From the NCBI GenBank assembly GCA_003131925.1, contig PKWC01000152.1, positions 148-8,572 of the forward strand: DNA of 8,425 bases, in the 5' to 3' direction. The position numbers and the translations under genes are program-made. Under the pieces are notes generated by a model, which ran no database searches, was not told the DNA's origin, and saw nothing but the letters and a program-made list of their open reading frames with translations. Origin of the DNA: Alphaproteobacteria bacterium. Lineage in GTDB: Bacteria; Pseudomonadota; Alphaproteobacteria; Micropepsales; Micropepsaceae. Shown here in pieces: positions 1-6,330 of the stretch. Every line of letters starts with the position of its first letter. Within the stretch, counting starts at the first letter, position 1.

Positions 1-455
1 CGGCCCGCCTCGAGATCGGCGAGACCGCCGGTGAAATCGAACAATTCCCCGTCGAGCGAGGCATAGAGCGCGTTGATGGTGAAATCGCGACGGCCTGCGT
101 CTTCGGCCCAATCGTTCGAAAATTCGACCGTCGCGCGCCGTCCATCCGTGCTCACGTCGCGGCGCAGCGTCGTCACCTCGAAGGTCTTGCCGCCGGTGAT
201 TGCGGTAATGGTACCGTGCTCGATACCCGTCGGCAGCGCGGTGATCTTCGCGCTCTCGAAACGGCGCGTCACCTCGGCGGGCAGAAGCGGCGTCGCGATG
301 TCGATGTCGTCGACCTCGCGATTCAGCAGGGCATTGCGCACCGCGCCGCCCACGAATCGCGCCTCGCCGCCCGATACCAGGAGAGCTCCCATCACCGCGC
401 GCGTCTCGCCGGTGCGCATCCAGCTCTCGCGGGACGGGTCGAGCTTTCTCGTCAT
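1..455 (-). CDS. cca: CCA tRNA nucleotidyltransferase, N-terminal part (runs off the left edge)
   Basis: Class II CCA-adding enzyme or poly(A) polymerase-like nucleotidyltransferase, which builds or repairs the 3' CCA end of tRNA in the cytoplasm. Only the first 151 codons are in the window; the gene continues beyond base 1. The class II head motifs are visible. Motif A is FVGGAVRNAL at residues 34-43, followed by the metal-binding pair D50 and D52 in DDIDIAT. HGTITAI lies at 80-86. TLRRDV at 96-101 precedes a TDGR stretch. EDAGRRDFTINALY (118-131) is the second conserved block, followed by FDFTGGLADL (139-148). The ATG at 455-453 overlaps the stop of the upstream DUF6111 gene by 4 bases (ATGA), which suggests translational coupling, and a GAGAAG ribosome site lies 5 bases before it. 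The family assignment is secure. CCA-adding rather than poly(A) polymerase activity is the usual alphaproteobacterial assignment, but the deciding C-terminal regions are not visible. Confidence 0.95.
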   Translation of the reverse strand, partial: MTRKLDPSRESWMRTGETRAVMGALLVSGGEARFVGGAVRNALLNREVDDIDIATPLLPAEVTRRFESAKITALPTGIEHGTITAITGGKTFEVTTLRRDVSTDGRRATVEFSNDWAEDAGRRDFTINALYASLDGELFDFTGGLADLEAG

Positions 456-718
456 CGCACCTTCTCGACGTGGCCCGGCACGATCTTTCCATTCTCGACA
501 TGCGGCGCCACGTACACGCCGCTGATCGATTCGCCCTCGGTCAGGCCGACATAGATGAAACTCGCCGCAACGAGAGCGAGGCCCGCGACGATCAGAACTG
601 TCCATGGCGTGTGCGGCCCTGGCGTCTTCGCGCGCATCCGCATCAGCAGGAACCACACCCCATAAAGCGCGAAGGGCAGCGCAAAAAGCAGCATCCGCGT
701 CAGAATCAGGCGGATCAT
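452..718 (-). CDS. DUF6111-type small two-helix membrane protein
   Basis: An 88-residue membrane protein of unknown function that resembles the alphaproteobacterial DUF6111 family. Two hydrophobic segments are visible, at about residues 5-26 and 39-59, separated by a short basic loop (MRMRAKTPGP) that the positive-inside rule would place in the cytoplasm. The C-terminal tail GVYVAPHVENGKIVPGHVE (68-86) is polar. I chose ATG 718-716 over a TTG two codons upstream. The ATG overlaps the stop of the preceding Nudix gene by 4 bases (ATGA), and a GAGAGG ribosome site sits 8 bases upstream of it. The gene's own stop overlaps the cca start in the same way, so the three genes look like one coupled operon. 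Nothing in the protein shows a catalytic role. Its place between the Nudix and CCA genes is an arrangement I recall from other alphaproteobacteria. That it is a real gene is well supported; the DUF number is from memory. Confidence 0.85.
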   Translation of the reverse strand: MIRLILTRMLLFALPFALYGVWFLLMRMRAKTPGPHTPWTVLIVAGLALVAASFIYVGLTEGESISGVYVAPHVENGKIVPGHVEKVR

Positions 719-1449
719 TGACAAAGCCTCTCGCGCAGATTCACCACGATGGAAGCGGTGGCGCCCCAGATGTGATGGCGCTCATAGCGGAACGAATAGA
801 ATTCGCGTGTTGCGCCCTGCCACTCGCCAGTCTGGCGCTCGCAATTCGCGGCGTCCAGCAGGAACGCAAGCGGGACCTCGAAGATCTCGGCGACCTCGTG
901 CGGGTCGGGCACAAGCGAAAATCCCTCGGTGAGAAGGCCCACCACAGGCAGGATCGCAAAGCCGGTTCCCGTCTCATACGCGTCGAGAAAACCGGCGACC
1001 GAAATGAAGCTCGGCGCGATTCCGGTTTCCTCTCTGGTCTCGCGCAACGCCGTTTCGACGAGGGAGGGATCGTTCTCGTCCAGTCGTCCGCCGGGAAAGC
1101 TCACCTGACCCGCGTGCCGCGCGAGATGCGCGTTGCGTCGCGTGAAAAGCACGGTCGGCGTGACGCGCCTGACGATGGGAAACAGCACCGCCGCGGGCGC
1201 AAGTTCGCGCGCCTTTGGCCGCCGCGCGCGAGGATTGAGATCATAGTCGCTACGCCGCGGCACCAGCGGCAGCTGAGGCGGGTCCGCGGGAAGCCGCTGG
1301 CGCAAAGGTTCAGGTCCCTCTTCGGCAATACGCTGCACGAGCGGGGACAGCGGTGGCTGACCGCACCCTGTCAAGGAAAATCCGTCCGGGCAGGCGTTTG
1401 CTTCGAAGAAACCATATCCCGGAACAGTTGCATTCGCCGCACCGCGCAC
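715..1449 (-). CDS. Nudix hydrolase, CoA pyrophosphatase (NudL-like)
   Basis: Predicted to cleave coenzyme A and its derivatives into 3',5'-ADP and 4'-phosphopantetheine, so a role in CoA turnover in the cytoplasm. Residues count from the GTG at 1449. The CoA-pyrophosphatase (UPF0035) signature runs from LFTRR (101-105) through H112 and G114 to FPGG (118-121). It leads straight into the Nudix box, whose catalytic half RETREETGI (136-144) keeps the metal-binding glutamates E137, E140 and E141. The first half of the box, GGRLDENDPSL, lacks the canonical spacing of Gly and Glu, as in NudL relatives. The start is uncertain. GTG 1449 directly follows an in-frame stop and has no ribosome site, and conservation seems to begin only near residue 35. 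TTG at 1374-1372 would give 219 residues, closer to the usual family length. The gene ends in a 4-base overlap with the DUF6111 gene. Confidence 0.9.
   Translation of the reverse strand: MRGAANATVPGYGFFEANACPDGFSLTGCGQPPLSPLVQRIAEEGPEPLRQRLPADPPQLPLVPRRSDYDLNPRARRPKARELAPAAVLFPIVRRVTPTVLFTRRNAHLARHAGQVSFPGGRLDENDPSLVETALRETREETGIAPSFISVAGFLDAYETGTGFAILPVVGLLTEGFSLVPDPHEVAEIFEVPLAFLLDAANCERQTGEWQGATREFYSFRYERHHIWGATASIVVNLRERLCQ
727..732 (-). promoter_or_regulatory. Ribosome binding site deciding the DUF6111 start
   Basis: Read on the minus strand this is GAGAGG, 8 bases before the ATG at 718-716. It lies inside the 3' end of the Nudix coding region. It favours the ATG start over the TTG at 724-722, which would lie only 2 bases from it. 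Confidence 0.5.
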
Positions 1450-1521
1450 TCACGGCGTTGTGCGGTTTTCGGGCCTTTGACACGGCAGAGTGCGGTTGCG
1501 CGGGGAAAGCCGGAATGCAAC
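1427..1521. repeat. 9-base inverted repeat GTTGCATTC / GAATGCAAC around the divergent promoter region
   Basis: GTTGCATTC at 1427-1435 is the exact reverse complement of GAATGCAAC at 1513-1521; 77 bases separate the arms. The left arm falls inside the Nudix gene only if the GTG start at 1449 is used, and it is non-coding if TTG 1374 is the real start. Mirror-placed sites facing two divergent genes could bind one regulator at both promoters. No further base pairs extend the arms. Confidence 0.25.
1460..1497. repeat. Direct repeat GTGCGGTT, two copies 30 bases apart
   Basis: GTGCGGTT occurs at 1460-1467 and again at 1490-1497, a start-to-start distance of 30 bases, about three turns of the helix. 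The pair flanks the TTGACA at 1477-1482. Same-face spacing would suit a dimeric regulator. An 8-base repeat in a short GC-rich region can also arise by chance, so functional meaning is only a guess. Confidence 0.25.
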
Positions 1522-1601
1522 ATAAATGCCCTCTTGGAGGCCGTGTCCGAGGATAGGGAGCGGCCCGGCCGGCCGCAACCAAACCACCGGCGCAACATGG
1601 C

Positions 1602-1616
1602 GGCGCTCGCAGCGCC
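1602..1616 (+). promoter_or_regulatory. Short hairpin in the MoxR leader
   Basis: GGCGCT (1602-1607) and AGCGCC (1611-1616) form a perfect 6-base GC-rich stem with the loop CGC, ending 21 bases before the ATG at 1638. There is no U run after it, so it is not an ordinary intrinsic terminator. It could affect leader structure or ribosome access, or it could be chance in GC-rich DNA. Confidence 0.3.
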
Positions 1617-1637
1617 TGAGACAAGATATTGCAGCAG

Positions 1638-2654
1638 ATGAACGATACAAGATCGATCGACGACGCGCTTATGACCGACGATTCGCCCGTGGCGCAGGCG
1701 GAGATGTATGCGGAGCTTTTTACCACGGTGCGCGCTGCCGCGGCGCGCGTCATTTTCGGCCAGCACGAGGTCATCGATCACACGCTCGTCACGCTGCTCG
1801 CGGGAGGGCACGGGCTTCTCATCGGCGTGCCGGGCCTCGCCAAGACGCGACTGGTCGAAACGCTCGGCACCATTCTCGGCCTCGACTGGAAGCGCATCCA
1901 GTTCACGCCGGATCTCATGCCGGCCGACATCATCGGCTCGGAGATTCTCGAAGAAAGCGAAACGGGCCATCGTTCCTTCCGCTTTGTGCGGGGCCCCGTA
2001 TTCACGCAGCTCCTGATGGCCGATGAAATCAACCGGGCCAGTCCGCGCACGCAATCCGCCCTGCTGCAATCGATGCAGGAGAAACACGTGACCGTTGCCG
2101 GTGAGCGTCACGATTTGCCTGAACCTTTTCATGTCCTGGCGACACAGAACCCTTTGGAACAGGAAGGAACCTATCCGCTTCCCGAAGCGCAGCTGGATCG
2201 CTTTCTGCTGCAGATCGACGTCGGCTATCCCGACGCCGACGCCGAGCGGCGAATGCTGATTGCAACGACTTTTGGTGAGGAAGCGCCCATCGAGCCCGCC
2301 TGCGCCGCGGACGCCCTCGTCGGCGCCCAGCGAATTGTCCGGCATCTTCCCGTGGGTGAAAAAGTTGTCGATGCAATCCTTCGCCTCGTGCGAGCGGCGC
2401 GTCCCGACGCAGGCGGCGATCCGGCTCTTCGCGGCCTCATCGCATGGGGACCTGGACCGCGTGCGAGCCAGGCCTTCATGCTTGCCATTCGTGCAAAGGC
2501 GCTTATCGAAGGCCGATACGCACCCTCAGTCGACGACGTTGCGGCGCTGGCGCATCCCGTTCTGCGCCACCGCATGGCGCTGAGTTTCTCGGCGCGCGCC
2601 GAAGGCACCGCCATCTCGGACGTCATCGACCGGCTGTGCCGGAGTCATCTTTGA
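1638..2654 (+). CDS. MoxR-family AAA+ ATPase
   Basis: A 338-residue AAA+ ATPase of the MoxR group, chaperone-like enzymes that usually work with VWA-domain partners encoded next to them. The Walker A box is GVPGLAKT (63-70), the form with AKT in place of GKT that marks MoxR proteins. Walker B is LMADEI (126-131). Sensor 1 lies in FHVLATQN (164-171), and the MoxR block GTYPLPEAQLDRF (177-189) carries the likely arginine finger R188. A lid domain follows from about residue 230. No membrane segment or signal peptide is seen, so it should be cytoplasmic. ATG 1638 is chosen over TTG 1629 because it is ATG; no strong ribosome site decides it, and ATG 1671 (MTDDSP) is also possible. It is the first gene of the rightward operon, and its stop overlaps the TTG of the DUF58 gene by 4 bases. 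Membership in the family is certain; the substrate is unknown. Confidence 0.95.
   Translation: MNDTRSIDDALMTDDSPVAQAEMYAELFTTVRAAAARVIFGQHEVIDHTLVTLLAGGHGLLIGVPGLAKTRLVETLGTILGLDWKRIQFTPDLMPADIIGSEILEESETGHRSFRFVRGPVFTQLLMADEINRASPRTQSALLQSMQEKHVTVAGERHDLPEPFHVLATQNPLEQEGTYPLPEAQLDRFLLQIDVGYPDADAERRMLIATTFGEEAPIEPACAADALVGAQRIVRHLPVGEKVVDAILRLVRAARPDAGGDPALRGLIAWGPGPRASQAFMLAIRAKALIEGRYAPSVDDVAALAHPVLRHRMALSFSARAEGTAISDVIDRLCRSHL
2641..2644 (+). promoter_or_regulatory. Ribosome binding site supporting the TTG start of the DUF58 gene
   Basis: GGAG lies 6 bases before the TTG at 2651-2653, inside the last codons of the MoxR gene. Together with the 4-base overlap TTGA, in which the MoxR stop is the last three bases, this identifies the rare TTG as the likely start. 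No ATG occurs in this frame between there and the conserved region. Confidence 0.6.
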
Positions 2655-3586
2655 CGGACGCCCATCGTCGGCAGGAAAATCCAAAAAGGGCGGCCGCTCT
2701 CAGGGCGGAAGCCGAATCGCTCGGAGCGTCGCTGCCGCCCTTGCTCGTCGCAGCCGAACAGCTCGCTTCCGTCGTCGGGCTTGGCGTTCACGGCCGCCGC
2801 AAGGCGGGAAGCGGCGAAACCTTCTGGCAGTTCCGGCGATACGGAGCCGGCGATCCGGCCAATTCCATCGATTGGCGGCAATCGGCGAAATCGCAGCATC
2901 TTTTCGTGCGCGAGCGCGAGTGGGAGGCGGCGGAAGCGGTCTGGTTCTGGTGCGACCCCTCGCCCGGCATGCGTTTCGCTTCCACGCCAACTCTCGACAC
3001 GAAGATCGAGCGGGCAAAGCTGCTGACACTGGCGGTAGCGTCGCTTCTCATCCGCGGCGGCGAACGCGTCGCGTTGCTGGGCAAGGATCGCGCACCCGCG
3101 AGTGGCCGTGCCGCGCTCACGCGCATGGCGCATGGCGTGACCGAAGACGTGCCGGGAGTTGAGGCGATGCCGCCCGATCTGCCGATCGGAAGAAGCGCGC
3201 AGCTTGTCTGGCTGGGCGATTTTCTCTCGCCGCTCCCCGACATCGAAACCGCCATCCGCCGTCTCGCGGGCAGAGGTCTCAAAGGGCATCTTGTTCACCT
3301 CATCGATCCTGCCGAAGAAGATTTTCCCTATACCGGACGCACGCGCTTCGAATGGGCCGCCGCGAAGCGAAGTGAAATCTTCGGCCGCGCCGAAAATATT
3401 CGCGCCGACTATTGCCGCCGGTTTCGTGCGCAGGCGGACGCCGTGAGCGCGTTTGCGCGCCGGATTGGCTGGAACCATCTCATGCATCGTACCGATCAGC
3501 GCCCTGAAACCGCTCTCATCGCGCTCTATGCCGATCTCGATGGATCGCTCGGCTTCCAGCCAAGGGCGCAATCCGCCGTTCGATGA
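2651..3586 (+). CDS. DUF58 domain protein (degenerate VWA-like fold)
   Basis: A 311-residue protein of the DUF58 family, the standard partner of MoxR ATPases. The family hallmark FRRYGAGDPANSIDWRQSAK runs from 61 to 80, followed by HLFVREREWE (83-92). Next comes the VWA-like strand and metal-site motif CDPSPGM (101-107). It has D102 and S104 of a DxSxS MIDAS site, but the last serine is glycine (G106). A further acidic position, D190 in LVWLGD, fits the third MIDAS loop. I see no clear transmembrane helix, so this member is probably cytoplasmic or peripheral, unlike longer DUF58 proteins with two N-terminal helices. The start is TTG 2651, supported by GGAG 6 bases upstream and by the 4-base overlap with the MoxR stop; a longer frame upstream lies inside the MoxR gene and has no family features. 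The stop overlaps the next ATG (ATGA). The family call is secure; biochemical function is unknown. Confidence 0.93.
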   Translation: MTDAHRRQENPKRAAALRAEAESLGASLPPLLVAAEQLASVVGLGVHGRRKAGSGETFWQFRRYGAGDPANSIDWRQSAKSQHLFVREREWEAAEAVWFWCDPSPGMRFASTPTLDTKIERAKLLTLAVASLLIRGGERVALLGKDRAPASGRAALTRMAHGVTEDVPGVEAMPPDLPIGRSAQLVWLGDFLSPLPDIETAIRRLAGRGLKGHLVHLIDPAEEDFPYTGRTRFEWAAAKRSEIFGRAENIRADYCRRFRAQADAVSAFARRIGWNHLMHRTDQRPETALIALYADLDGSLGFQPRAQSAVR

Positions 3587-6318
3587 GCTTCCTGCCCGCC
3601 ATCTCGTTCGGTGCGCCCTGGATTCTGGCAGCGCTTGCCGTATTGCCGGTGATCTACTGGTTGTTGCGCGTCACGCCGCCCGCGCCCCGCAGAATCATTT
3701 TCCCGCCCACCCGACTGCTTGCCGATCTCGCCGCGCCGGAGGAAACGCCGGCGCGTACCCCGCCGTGGCTGCTTGCCCTGAGGCTCGCGGTGGCCGGATT
3801 GATCATCATCGCTCTCGCGCAACCCCTGTTGGGTGAAACGCTGGCTCTCCTAGGCAAAGGACCGCTCGTACTCTTCATCGACAATGGCTGGTCGGCAGCC
3901 CACGACTGGAGCAGCCGGGTAGCTGCAATCACCTATGCACTGAATTCGGCCGTGCATGCGAACCGCGCCGTGGCCATCGTTCCGACGGGGTCGTCCGGAC
4001 CTGACGCTGCGACTCTTCTTTCCGCGGGCGAGGCCGAACGGCGCGCCGCCGACATCGTGCCGGAGCCCTGGATTTCGAGCCGCAAGCGTGCCGCCACCGC
4101 CCTGACAAAAATGCGATTCGATGCCAGGCCACAAATTCTTTGGTTGAGCGACGGCATCGAGCACGGTGACGGTTCGGACACCGCGCGCACACTTGCAGGC
4201 ATTGGCTCTCTGCAAATCTATGCGCAACCGCAAGGGCCCCTTGCGCTCCGATCCCTTCGCAATGAACCCGACGGATTTCTCGTGAACGTCGCGCGAGCCG
4301 CGAATGGCAGCGCGCAGCAGGGCGACGTGGCGGCACTCGGCGCGCAGGGCGAGAGTCTTGCCACCGCGCATTTTCACTTTGCTGCCGGTGCCGGCGAAAC
4401 GTCAACGAAAATTGCGCTGCCACTTGAAATGCGCAACGAGAGCGAGCGCATCGTCATACTCAACGAGGATTCTGCGGGCGCCGTGAAGTTTCTCGATACG
4501 GGCTCCCGGCGCAGGGCCGTGGAAATTGTTTCCGCCGGCGCCGCTCAGGACGAACAGCCGCTGCTCTCCGACGCTTATTATCTCGAACGCGCCCTTGCGC
4601 CCCACGCCGATGTGCAGAAGGGAACGATCAACGATGCGCTTGCGCGCAATGTCGCCGTGCTTGTTCTCGCCAATATCGGCACGATCGCGGGCGCCGATCA
4701 TGACCGCGTGGCGCGCTTCGTCGAGCAGGGCGGAGTCCTCGTGCGATTCGCCGGCGACCGCATGACGACCAATGTCGACGATCTCGTTCCGGTCAAGCTG
4801 CGTGTCGGCGGCCGCTATCTCGGAGGCGCGCTGGCCTGGGCGCAGCCGCAGCATCTGGCGCAGTTTCCCGCCGCGAGTCCCTTCGACGGTTTGTCTGTTC
4901 CGCCGGAAGTGACGGTCTCACGGCAGATCCTGGCCGAGCCTTCGATCGAACTTGCCGATCGCAGCTGGGCGCGCCTGGCCGACGGTACGCCGCTGGTGAC
5001 GGGAGCGTCGCGCGGCAAGGGCTGGATCGTGCTCTTTCATGTCACCGCCAATCCCGCCTGGTCGACGCTGCCGCTGTCCGGACTCTACGTGGAAATGCTA
5101 CATCGCCTGCTCGATCTCGCCGGCGGAGCGCGGCCGGCGCAACTGGCCAGCGATTCAGCGGCCATGTATGCGCCGGCCAGCATGCTCGACGGATTCGGGC
5201 ATGTCGTGAAACCGCCTGCCGATGCGCTTCCGATCCGAGGATCGGAGATCGGAAGGGTGGAGCCCTCGCCGTCCCATCCACCCGGTCTTTACCGCCATGC
5301 GGGTGTGGAGATCGCGCTCAATGCCATCAACGATTCCACCAGCCTTGCTCCGCTGGCCGCTGAAGGCGTGTCCCGCCGCGTCTATTCGCCGTCAAAGTCA
5401 ATCGAGATCGAAGCGCCTCTTCTCGCGCTGGCGCTCATCATTCTGCTGGTGGATGCGTGGATCTCGCTCTGGCTGCGCGGCTATTGGGGTCTGCCGCGCG
5501 CCTTGTGGCTCGGCCGCGCTGCGGTGGTCGTACTCGCGGCGTTGATCGTCCAGCCGCTTCGCGCCCATGCGGACGATGCGTTCGATATGAAGGCGGCGCT
5601 GGACACGCGGCTCGCCTATGTCGTGACGGGGCTTTCCGATGTCGATGACATGAGCAAGGCGGGACTGACCGGGCTCGGTCTCGCCTTGAAAGCGCGCACC
5701 TCCTACGAACCGCAGGAACCCGTCGGCGTCGATCTGGACCGGGACGATTTGAGCTTCTTCCCGCTTCTCTACTGGCCGATGGACCCGCGCGAACACAGCC
5801 TTTCTCCACGTGCCTTGAGCAAGGTGGCCGACTACATGCGCAACGGAGGAACCATCCTGCTCGATACGCGCGATCTGACGCTTGGCGGCGTGCGCGGATC
5901 TTCGTCCAGCGGACAACAGACATTGCGCCGCCTGCTGGCAAAACTCGACCTTCCGCCACTCGAGCCGGTTCCCTCCGACCACGTTCTGACGAAAACATTC
6001 TATCTGCTCGAAGATTTTCCCGGCCGCTGGGATGGCGGGAAAGTGTGGGTCGAGGCGCTTCCTCCTGCCGGCTCCGAATCCGGGCCCGCGCGTGGAGGAG
6101 ATAGCGTGTCTCCCATCATCATCGGCGGCAATGATTGGGCCGCAGCCTGGGCGGTCGACGCGCAGGGACGTCCACTTGCGGATGTGACGCCGGGCGGCGA
6201 CGAGCAACGCGAGATGGCGTACCGGTTCGGGATCAACGTGGTCATGTACGCGCTGACGGGCAACTACAAGACAGACCAGGTCCATGCCTCCGCACTTCTC
6301 GAACGGTTGGGCCACTGA
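3583..6318 (+). CDS. BatA-N / DUF4159 membrane protein
   Basis: A 911-residue membrane protein. Residues 1-85 resemble the BatA (aerotolerance regulator) N-terminal domain, with helices at about 12-29 and 63-80 joined by a basic loop (PAPRR). A VWA-like domain follows, but its metal motif is FIDNGWS (98-104), so DxGxS; SDG at 189-191 gives a later acidic loop. A glutamine-amidotransferase-like segment lies around 330-510, with VARFVEQGGVLVRF at 376-389. Helices at about 611-631 and 642-656, with LRGYWGLPRALWLGR between, lead into an AHA site (661-663) that looks like a signal peptidase cut site. The C-terminal DUF4159 domain spans about 664-908. By the positive-inside rule the two large portions are periplasmic. 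The ATG overlaps the DUF58 stop by 4 bases; no clear ribosome site, so coupling is likely. Family and operon context are clear; the biochemical role is not. Confidence 0.92.
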   Translation: MSFLPAISFGAPWILAALAVLPVIYWLLRVTPPAPRRIIFPPTRLLADLAAPEETPARTPPWLLALRLAVAGLIIIALAQPLLGETLALLGKGPLVLFIDNGWSAAHDWSSRVAAITYALNSAVHANRAVAIVPTGSSGPDAATLLSAGEAERRAADIVPEPWISSRKRAATALTKMRFDARPQILWLSDGIEHGDGSDTARTLAGIGSLQIYAQPQGPLALRSLRNEPDGFLVNVARAANGSAQQGDVAALGAQGESLATAHFHFAAGAGETSTKIALPLEMRNESERIVILNEDSAGAVKFLDTGSRRRAVEIVSAGAAQDEQPLLSDAYYLERALAPHADVQKGTINDALARNVAVLVLANIGTIAGADHDRVARFVEQGGVLVRFAGDRMTTNVDDLVPVKLRVGGRYLGGALAWAQPQHLAQFPAASPFDGLSVPPEVTVSRQILAEPSIELADRSWARLADGTPLVTGASRGKGWIVLFHVTANPAWSTLPLSGLYVEMLHRLLDLAGGARPAQLASDSAAMYAPASMLDGFGHVVKPPADALPIRGSEIGRVEPSPSHPPGLYRHAGVEIALNAINDSTSLAPLAAEGVSRRVYSPSKSIEIEAPLLALALIILLVDAWISLWLRGYWGLPRALWLGRAAVVVLAALIVQPLRAHADDAFDMKAALDTRLAYVVTGLSDVDDMSKAGLTGLGLALKARTSYEPQEPVGVDLDRDDLSFFPLLYWPMDPREHSLSPRALSKVADYMRNGGTILLDTRDLTLGGVRGSSSSGQQTLRRLLAKLDLPPLEPVPSDHVLTKTFYLLEDFPGRWDGGKVWVEALPPAGSESGPARGGDSVSPIIIGGNDWAAAWAVDAQGRPLADVTPGGDEQREMAYRFGINVVMYALTGNYKTDQVHASALLERLGH
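5229..5246. repeat. Perfect 8-base inverted repeat inside the DUF4159 gene
   Basis: TCCGATCC and GGATCGGA form perfect arms around the dinucleotide GA, making an 18-base near-palindrome. The sequence GATCGGA is then repeated at once (5240-5246 and 5247-5253). It lies in codons for a probable linker (ALPIRGSEIGRVEPSP) between the amidotransferase-like segment and the third membrane helix. It could be an intragenic hairpin, a protein-binding site or a chance product of codon use. Confidence 0.35.
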
Positions 6319-6330
6319 GCCGCGCAGGCG

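Larger units (their letters stand above)
1450..1637. promoter_or_regulatory. Divergent intergenic region between the two operons
   Basis: This non-coding stretch lies between the leftward Nudix operon and the rightward MoxR operon and should carry both promoters. If the Nudix gene really starts at TTG 1374, the region grows to 1375-1637. I cannot place a convincing promoter. A perfect TTGACA at 1477-1482 lacks a -10 box at 16-18 bases, and TTGCGC (1496-1501) with CATAAA (1521-1526) has a 19-base spacer and poor match. It holds an 8-base direct repeat, one arm of a 9-base inverted repeat and a short hairpin, each listed separately. No open reading frame in it resembles a known protein. Confidence 0.5.

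Noticed and set aside
330..350. Motif A of the CCA enzyme reads GGAVRN rather than GGxVRD.
   Set aside because: I recall the asparagine form as common in alphaproteobacterial homologues, and the catalytic D50 and D52 are intact, so this is not an unusual loss.
1477..1482. A perfect TTGACA as a -35 box for the MoxR operon.
   Set aside because: No acceptable -10 box is found 16-18 bases downstream, so it is recorded only as part of the intergenic region.
1629..1631. TTG start three codons upstream of the MoxR ATG.
   Set aside because: It has no ribosome site of its own and ATG follows three codons later; nothing supports the longer form.
604..1641. A 345-codon open frame on the plus strand.
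   Set aside because: It lies opposite the Nudix gene, whose motifs are intact, and its translation is low-complexity and charged.
1371..2345. A 324-codon open frame on the minus strand across the intergenic region and the MoxR gene.
   Set aside because: It overlaps the Nudix start and the MoxR coding region, whose family is certain; no domain is visible in it. It is also not a DUF1285 protein.
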